Shown here: positions 58,332 to 64,000 of the stretch, one piece after another
Numbering within the stretch: the first letter of the stretch is position 1
Layout: every line of letters starts with the position of its first letter
Assembly (NCBI RefSeq): GCF_921293095.1
Contig: NC_060248.1
Span: 132,568,972-132,632,971 of the forward strand
Origin: Ischnura elegans
Lineage: Eukaryota; Arthropoda; Insecta; Odonata; Coenagrionidae
Reading direction: 5' to 3'
DNA: 64,000 nt
Translations under genes and position numbers: made by a program
Notes under the pieces: generated by a model
What the model saw: the letters and a program-made list of their open reading frames with translations, nothing else
Databases searched by the model: none
What the model was told of the DNA's origin: nothing

Positions 58332-58940
58332 TAAATGAGCATTGTTTGGAAGTTCAATAGCTGACCGCGAGATACGGTTCACTTCCGAGGGAACGATACA
58401 TATTCATCGTGTCATTGTTAAGTGGGCTCGAGCGATGAATGACTCATTGAACGATTCATTTGGAGATGCAACATTCCTAGATTGTGGTCATTGTCATCCA
58501 TAAATAGAAAGTAATGTCGCATTGGGATCAATATTTTGCCTCATCAAGGCATCCACATCCGTGGTGTTACATTATATGACAAAATGATTGAATCACAGGA
58601 CACTTGACTTCGCAGACAACCTCGCGAAATGCTAGCAGGGAGTATCAATGGATTTATGCAAGGACAAGTGTTATGTTCTTCAGAGCCATTAGCATCCTAG
58701 CTCCTATCCTATGTTTGCTCTCATCATGCGTGGGGTCCTATTTCAATTCTTACTCTTATCTAGTATGAACTAATGGCCAAGTTTGTTTTTTTTGTATTGG
58801 TTGGCAGCGATATCTTCAATTGTTGTTGTCAATGAACTTCGAGTTGCATGCGTAAATAAGTACTCTTTTAATCTTGCTCCGTGATAAAACTTTTAATGGT
58901 ACTTCAGGCAATTAATAGACATTCCTCCTTGTCTTTACAG

Positions 58941-59044
58941 GTTCCGGGGCTGGTAGCGGCGGCGGAGGCCCTGGCGGGGGCGGTGGTCCTGGAGGGGGCG
59001 GAGTGTTCGCGGAGCAGCAGCTGAACGAGGGCCTCGTGTGGTGA
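58941..59044 (+). CDS. Lim1: Lim1-like protein: C-terminal exon with stop
   Basis: Acceptor GTCTTTACAG ends at 58940. Two bases complete a Gly codon with the previous exon, then the frame reads SGAGSGGGGPGGGGGPGGGG and VFAEQQLNEGLVW, followed by TGA at 59042-59044. The terminal NE-x-x-VW is shared with vertebrate LHX1, which ends in NEAAVW, and so confirms the Lim1 class and the end of the protein. Phase, GC content and a strong polypyrimidine acceptor support the exon. It lies 15.9 kb from the previous exon, so automatic gene models could easily miss it. Confidence 0.93.
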
Positions 59045-59723
59045 TGATCCCCGCCTCCTCCTTCGCGATAAACGGCACCGCCACAGCACCACCAGACACC
59101 ACAGCACCTTCCTCTCCTCCCCAACCACATCCCCATTCCTTAGGGCTGGTCAGCGCGCGAACGAGAGAGACATTGTTGCATCACAATGGAGGAGTGGGTG
59201 GCCATCTCTGCGCTGTAACGCGCGTTTCCACGGAGAGCGAAGAGTCCAGTGGAGGAAAGATGTGTTGGGGGGTAGGAGGGGGTAGATGTGCAATTTCGAC
59301 GAGAAAGAATGCTTTGCGAGGGCTGAGTAGATATGATTATATTGGTGCGGATTCGGTTATTCAGATTTTGGCAGAAAAGCAGACGATTCGCTAAGTGCTG
59401 CTTAAAACAAGTACGGTACTTAGGGTCACGAGAGAAAATTAGTGTAACGTGAAAAATAGATTATGTCGCATCCAAGCGGTAGCAGCTTAAAGATAGAGCT
59501 CTTACATGAGGCAAAATGATGTGCCTAGGAGTCTTATTATTCAATATTTCTACCATTCACGATGAACGGAAATCAACTTATCCCGGATGAAGTAAAGATA
59601 AACATCATATAAGTGTACCTAGCTGATTGAAAGCTTGACCATTCAATTGGGGCTCTGGATCCGAGAAAATCAAAGTGATTTTTAAAAAGCGAATTTCATC
59701 TTGAGAAGGGAATTTGATGATAA

Positions 59724-59766
59724 ATCCATCAGGTAAACATCAAGGTAGGATGTTTACCTGATGGAT
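59724..59766. repeat. Perfect 18-bp inverted repeat, 7-base loop
   Basis: ATCCATCAGGTAAACATC (59724-59741) is the exact complement of 59749-59766. It may lie in the 3' UTR, in which case the RNA would form a strong stem. Function unknown. Confidence 0.9.
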
Positions 59767-60262
59767 GAGATACTCTACACCTGCTAAGCAGCATTGATCT
59801 TTCCCAAAACGTAAAGTTTGAGAGTTTTTAATGCGATATCGCCCTCGTCAACATCATCGATTGGGATTTTCTTGCGTCATTGGAGGCTTAATATCAGGGT
59901 AAATGTTATGAAGAGCCCTCAAGGTGGCTGCAAAATAATCTACAGCTAAGGCCGATGAGGAAACCCTCAAATTGGTATTAGGACGGAATTGAAATAAGTG
60001 AATCAAGTACGTGCATGCATAGATGTCATGAAGATCTTGATTAGTTTCTTTCATCAATTTCGATTGGAAATCTGATGGAAAATAAAATTTCAAATCGAAA
60101 TAAAGTAACGTGGTCAAACGCTACCGTCTGAGTCTGTCAATCAGAGACCAATAAACGATCATCTGATCTATTGCGTTTTCCTATATCTGTCGCATGCGCA
60201 TATATCGATAAAAACAGCGGTCTCGTCGATTTGTATTTACTCAGAGGCTTGTTTCCAAGGAG

Positions 60263-60356
60263 GCCACGCTGAGGAAGCACCAGTCGGTCCCTTGATTTTT
60301 GTCGCCACTTCGAGCGCATTTTATTTCGAGGTTTCAAGATTTATCCTCAGCGTGGC
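60263..60356. repeat. Perfect 13-bp inverted repeat, 68-base loop
   Basis: GCCACGCTGAGGA (60263-60275) pairs exactly with 60344-60356. The loop side holds GTCGCCACTTCGAGCGCATT, which resembles the family A core in reverse. Confidence 0.75.
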
Positions 60357-60645
60357 GACGAGTGAAGGGCGATCCATTTCCCCTCAATTCTCACAAAATA
60401 ATACAGATTCATTCGGGAGGACTAACATCGAAAAGTTATGAATTTGATGGAGCATATCATTTAGAATATAAATTTCGATAAACAGCCGTGATTTCAGCTT
60501 TTTTCCTCCGTGAAATTTGGATCGCTCTCCCCGTCAGCGACGCGAGTGGTGACTTTTGTGAACGCATTTTCATACGCGGCGTGCGACAACGCATTGAAGA
60601 GGCCGAGTGGAGAATTCTCCAAGGCTGTGACATCCGTGTTTGGTT
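60300..60645 (-). repeat. Family A repeat copy, - strand
   Basis: On the - strand: GAATTCTCCACTCGGCCTC, AAAATGCGTTCACAAAAGTC, ACCACTCGCGTCGCTGACGG, GGAGAGCGATCCAAATTTCA, CTCCATCAAATTCATAACTT, TTCGATG. This is the same order as 25400-25765 and 20985-21216. It may lie in the 3' UTR, in antisense relative to Lim1. Confidence 0.75.
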
Positions 60646-60693
60646 CACCCGTTGCAAAGAGCGCGCTGACCGCTCTCAATAAGGAATGAATAC

Positions 60694-60732
60694 CACCCAC
60701 CAACCCACCCCCACCCACCCCCACCCACCCCC
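60694..60732 (+). repeat. CCCACCCC-type tandem repeat
   Basis: Short tandem units of CCCAC and CCCCAC. The - strand has multiple G-runs and fits a G-quadruplex pattern. Confidence 0.9.
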
Positions 60733-60929
60733 AAACCTCAGCCCTCGGAACCGCGTCCGGAGAAGTAAACAATGGGACTACTACTCTCGCATTTTTTTAC
60801 ACTTTCCAGTGTTGATATTTTTATCCCTCTGTACATAAGTTTGGAGGCATTGATTCGTTGGATCGAGTGTGTCTGTTCGTGTGCATGTTTGACTCGTTGA
60901 CTGCTGCCGCGGCCAACATCTTGTGTGCT

Positions 60930-61045
60930 CTCTGACCTGCTTGCCCCCGCCGAGACCTCGACCGATCCCACGGAAGGTCTCGCCCGGGGCGACCGGCCCC
61001 AAGTTTTGTGCCCGGGGATCGAACCAACCTCCCCCGCCCCCGAAG
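60930..61045 (-). repeat. tRNA-like fragment with perfect B box
   Basis: On the - strand GGTTCGATCC (61016-61025) is a perfect B box in a T-arm-like GGTTGGTTCGATCCCCGGG. There is no convincing A box or acceptor stem, so this is not called a tRNA gene; it is probably a SINE remnant. Confidence 0.4.
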
Positions 61046-62117
61046 CGGTTTGAATGTGTCTGAGATTCGGTTGTGATTTCCAGAAAAAAGAAAACGGATG
61101 AAAAAAATGAATAAATACGTATATCTGTATATATGAGAATGTATATGAAGTATATAAATATATATATATATTTGAAGCACTTACCGAATTACACGGTACT
61201 CCATCCGGGGCCGTGCATTGTACGATACTGAGAACATAAAATCTATACATATATATATAAATCTATGAAGAGTGGAGATTCTTTTGAGGTTGACAGAACT
61301 GGAAGTTTCCTATTCGCCGGCATCGTTGTCGTTTTGTTTATTTTCCATGATGAGTGGTGGGGGATGTAGATTACTTTGAGTAGGAAGCGGGTGGGGCTCT
61401 CATCAACTCCCTCTACTGGTCTCAGTGCGACGGACGACCTGACGGACACTCTTATGACCGCTCTCTTTCCAAATTCCCATCGGAAGAAACAGAGAGGAGA
61501 GGGGAATTAAGGCTCGCCCACACTCAACTGGGAAAAGTGAAACCCTACCTCGCAACCCCCAGTGCAACGGACTGTCCAACGGGTGCTCTTCTGACCCCAA
61601 TGCCTTTACCATCGTCACCAGAGGAAGCCATCGGCCGTGGCGGTTGGTTCGCTCTCCACCCGCGAGAGGTCTCTGCTGCTCTGTGTATTGTTTTCGTGTA
61701 CCACCTTTCCAATTCGAGGAAGTGGAATTCCTTTATTTTCTGGAATTCAATTTTGTCATTCATTAATATCATTTCCCTTCCCTCAATTGCGTCTCCGCAC
61801 ATAGCAAGTGGTGAGACGACTTGCGAGGACGTGTTGAAAGGACACCACGGGACTCAAGTCCTCCGCTCTCTGAGATTTCTGACAATTGAAGTGTGCTTAA
61901 GTGCGTGTGTGGTCAGATTCAGTGCGATCGACGTTGTGTACATTTGCGTGCGTGAATAAGGTAGTGCGAGGTGTGTGACACATTTTGAAGTTTTATCCCT
62001 CTTCAATAGTTATGAAACTACGTATAAATAATGTATGTGATATGTACTATATGCATAGGACTCTGAGATCGACTTTTAATTTCAGCCATCCCTCTTGCGC
62101 GTGAACCCCCTCCCTCT

Positions 62118-62134
62118 CCCCCCCCCCCCCCCCC
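62118..62134 (+). repeat. C17 homopolymer
   Basis: A run of 17 C within a pyrimidine-rich block; likely length-variable. Confidence 0.95.
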
Positions 62135-64000
62135 GAGTGATGATGTGTCACGTGTCTCCCCTCCCTCAACCCCCTTTCATCTGGGAGTGCATCGGCGGAG
62201 GGGTGTGGGGTGATTATTCTCCCCCTCGACTCCCCATACCTGCAATTTGTTGTCACTTACCTTTGTAAAGAACCAACATCCAACACTTGACTTACACATA
62301 TTTAAAATATAAAACACACACACATTACTGCTTAATGTTGTGACGCGCTCTTTCATGGAGATTAAAAAAGCTCAAAAATCTACAAGTATTCTTTTATTTC
62401 TTTTGTTCTCGCTTCTAGCCACCTAACCTACCATTTTGCATCCCATCTGCCTCCGTGCACGCTTCGTCCACACTCGTGCCTGCCGAAGATACACCGTTTA
62501 GTGCGTATTTTAAATTATTATTGTTGTTTAGGAATGTAGATGCGGCATTATGGCTAACAAAGAAGAATCCCTTGTGCTCTTTCTAAATTTCAACTCTCCA
62601 GTCGCTAGAAGTTCGAGCACACTTGATTTCATATCTATCGTTAGCCGAAGAAAAAGTTACAATCTTATTAGAAAAAGTTTTGAATCATTGTATCTTATGA
62701 ACTTCCTAGACCAGTCATTCGTGGTGTTTGTTGCTGCTTAAAAATGGTAATTCAAGATGATTGCCTGTTTCCCAGTGTATATTTTGTGTGATCGTTTTTT
62801 TTTTAACCTTTTGTTGAACTCGATCGGTATTATGTAAATGAAATGAATGTGCCATCGTAAAAGTTACTGAATTCAAATTTGAGAAAGTTTCGAAAAGAAT
62901 CATTGCATTCCACCCGTCCCTACAACAAACCGAACGCACTGGCTTTGTCATACGTAATGTTTCAATTTAATTCCATTTGTTCATGCCCTGAAGGATTGAT
63001 CCATGCATGAAAAAGGATAAAATATACCAAAAGGTACTTCATTCATCGTCAACGGGAATATTTAAAAAAGCTTCTTAGATGAGTACCTGCCAATACCGAG
63101 CTGACAACCTCTGTTGCTGTCTTTGCTGATATGAGAAGGAAGACGTCTAGCGAGGTAAGCTGGTGAGTTCTTATTCTTGGGTGTAATTTTTAATAATTTA
63201 ATTTGTGCAATCTTTAAGTTCATACATCTTAAGAATACCATTTCCGTAGAGGTTACTCTGTTTTGAGCGTTGCTTTAGTAATGTCTTCATTGTCTAGTTT
63301 CTTTCCGTAACTGTCGTCCAAGCACAATTAGTATCGCGAGGGTAGTTATCCCATTAAATTATGTATTAATTAACTCCATATACATATGCAATAATCAAAA
63401 CATTTCACCAATGTTATAATAATGCATGAGGGTATAATACATTTTCATTATTATGAAAATTACGGGCAAAATATATGGGTAGATTCTGAATAATCCACAA
63501 GTGCTACTGGATTCTAGTCAATTTCTATTTCGGGAAGAAAGCTAAACACAGGGCCACTATTCCCGCCTTTTTCGCTTTCATACGGAGGACGCATTTGCAA
63601 CGGGGCGACGGAGAAATCAGAAATGGTCTCTTGCTGATGCGCAAGACGGAAAGAACTTGCGAAGCAAAGTGCATGTTGTCGCACCCGAGTTCTCTGGCAC
63701 TCCCTCGGTCGGTTGTTGTGTCTTCCGGGAGTTCTTTCGGAGATTATGTGGTGACACAGGTGGTGTGGGAGGGATATTATCTATGCACATGGCCGAGCTC
63801 GAACTGTCCTTGTGAAAGCATTGCCCTGCCCCTTCGAGTCAAATGGCCCCTCCTCGCTCGCAGGGACGGACACCTCCGCTGATCTGGGTTTGCCACTTCG
63901 TTTCGGGGAATTTTGCGGCCGCATTCAACTAGGCCCAGGCAGACTTCCCTCCTCACTGCCAAGTAATTCACATCACTCCTGCATTGCTAGTATTGCATCA

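Larger units (their letters stand above)
43042..58940 (+). other. Last Lim1 intron (15.9 kb, phase 1)
   Basis: The donor is GTCAGT and the acceptor GTCTTTACAG at 58940. It contains two inverted-repeat elements (44592-44789, 47925-48096), two SINE-like copies, a pogo-type MITE and GC-rich tracts (about 45780-46150, 46740-47290, 49980-50700, 53200-53480, 54600-55020, 57730-58100). A 210-bp A-rich low-complexity tract lies at about 55190-55400. I see nothing recognisable in 43200-44500, 44900-45700, 48850-49950, 51300-52500, 53500-54500 or 55450-57700. Confidence 0.88.
59045..64000 (+). other. 3' UTR and downstream flank of the Lim1-like gene
   Basis: The 3' UTR begins at 59045 in a GC-rich block (to about 59300). 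The polyadenylation site is not certain. AATAAA occurs at 60081-60086, 60099-60104 and 61110-61115, and ATTAAA at 62361-62366 is followed by a T-rich tract. The flank contains hairpins, a family A copy and simple repeats. From 62550 to the end, no gene is recognisable. Confidence 0.6.

Noticed and set aside
61010..61045. tRNA gene on the - strand
   Set aside because: Perfect B box only; no A box, anticodon loop or acceptor stem.

Overview
This window is animal genomic DNA, most likely from an arthropod (probably an insect). AT-rich non-coding DNA full of decayed transposons surrounds a few very GC-rich coding exons with GT..AG splice sites. I found no bacterial features, operons, CRISPR arrays or intact tRNA/rRNA genes. 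I cannot resolve the species.

The only host gene I can support is the 3' half of a LIM-homeobox gene of the Lim1 (LHX1/LHX5) class on the + strand. Four exons are visible: 17606-18153 (acidic, His, Gly, Ser and Ala linker plus homeodomain residues 1-46), 38972-39413 (homeodomain residues 47-60 plus a low-complexity tail), 42838-43041 (Pro/Gly/Gln-rich tail) and 58941-59044 (Gly-rich end, last residues NEGLVW, stop). Their phases join cleanly into about 431 codons. The introns are 20.8 kb, 3.4 kb and 15.9 kb. The LIM domains are not in the window, so positions 1-17605 are read as part of an upstream intron and at least one 5' exon lies beyond the left edge.

The rest is intronic or 3'-flanking. 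It holds: a near-complete but decayed hAT-type DNA transposon with ~345-bp inverted repeats and a perfect 8-bp target duplication (28014-30523); a small hAT MITE (40598-40861); a Tc1/mariner/pogo-type MITE (50709-51284); two copies of a TATCGATGG-ended MITE; and at least eight 3'-end relics of non-LTR retrotransposons. There is also the C-terminal end of a Penelope-like element followed by a hammerhead-like motif, and other inverted-repeat elements carrying similar GAAAC motifs. Finally there are tRNA-like SINE fragments, a SINE-like family in three copies, an unidentified family ('family A', at least six copies), perfect hairpins and microsatellites.

In layout, 1-17.6 kb is upstream intron with an ~260-bp direct duplication, LINE relics and MITEs. 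18.2-39.0 kb is the homeodomain-splitting intron, the most transposon-dense part. 39.4-42.8 kb is a short intron with one hAT MITE. 43.0-58.9 kb is a long intron with SINE-like copies and a pogo-type MITE. 59.0-64.0 kb is the 3' UTR and flank. GC-rich pyrimidine/purine tracts recur throughout; some may be regulatory, but sequence alone cannot show it. I did not find a convincing undescribed biological system. The best leads are family A, the hammerhead-like inverted-repeat elements and the long-TIR hAT element.
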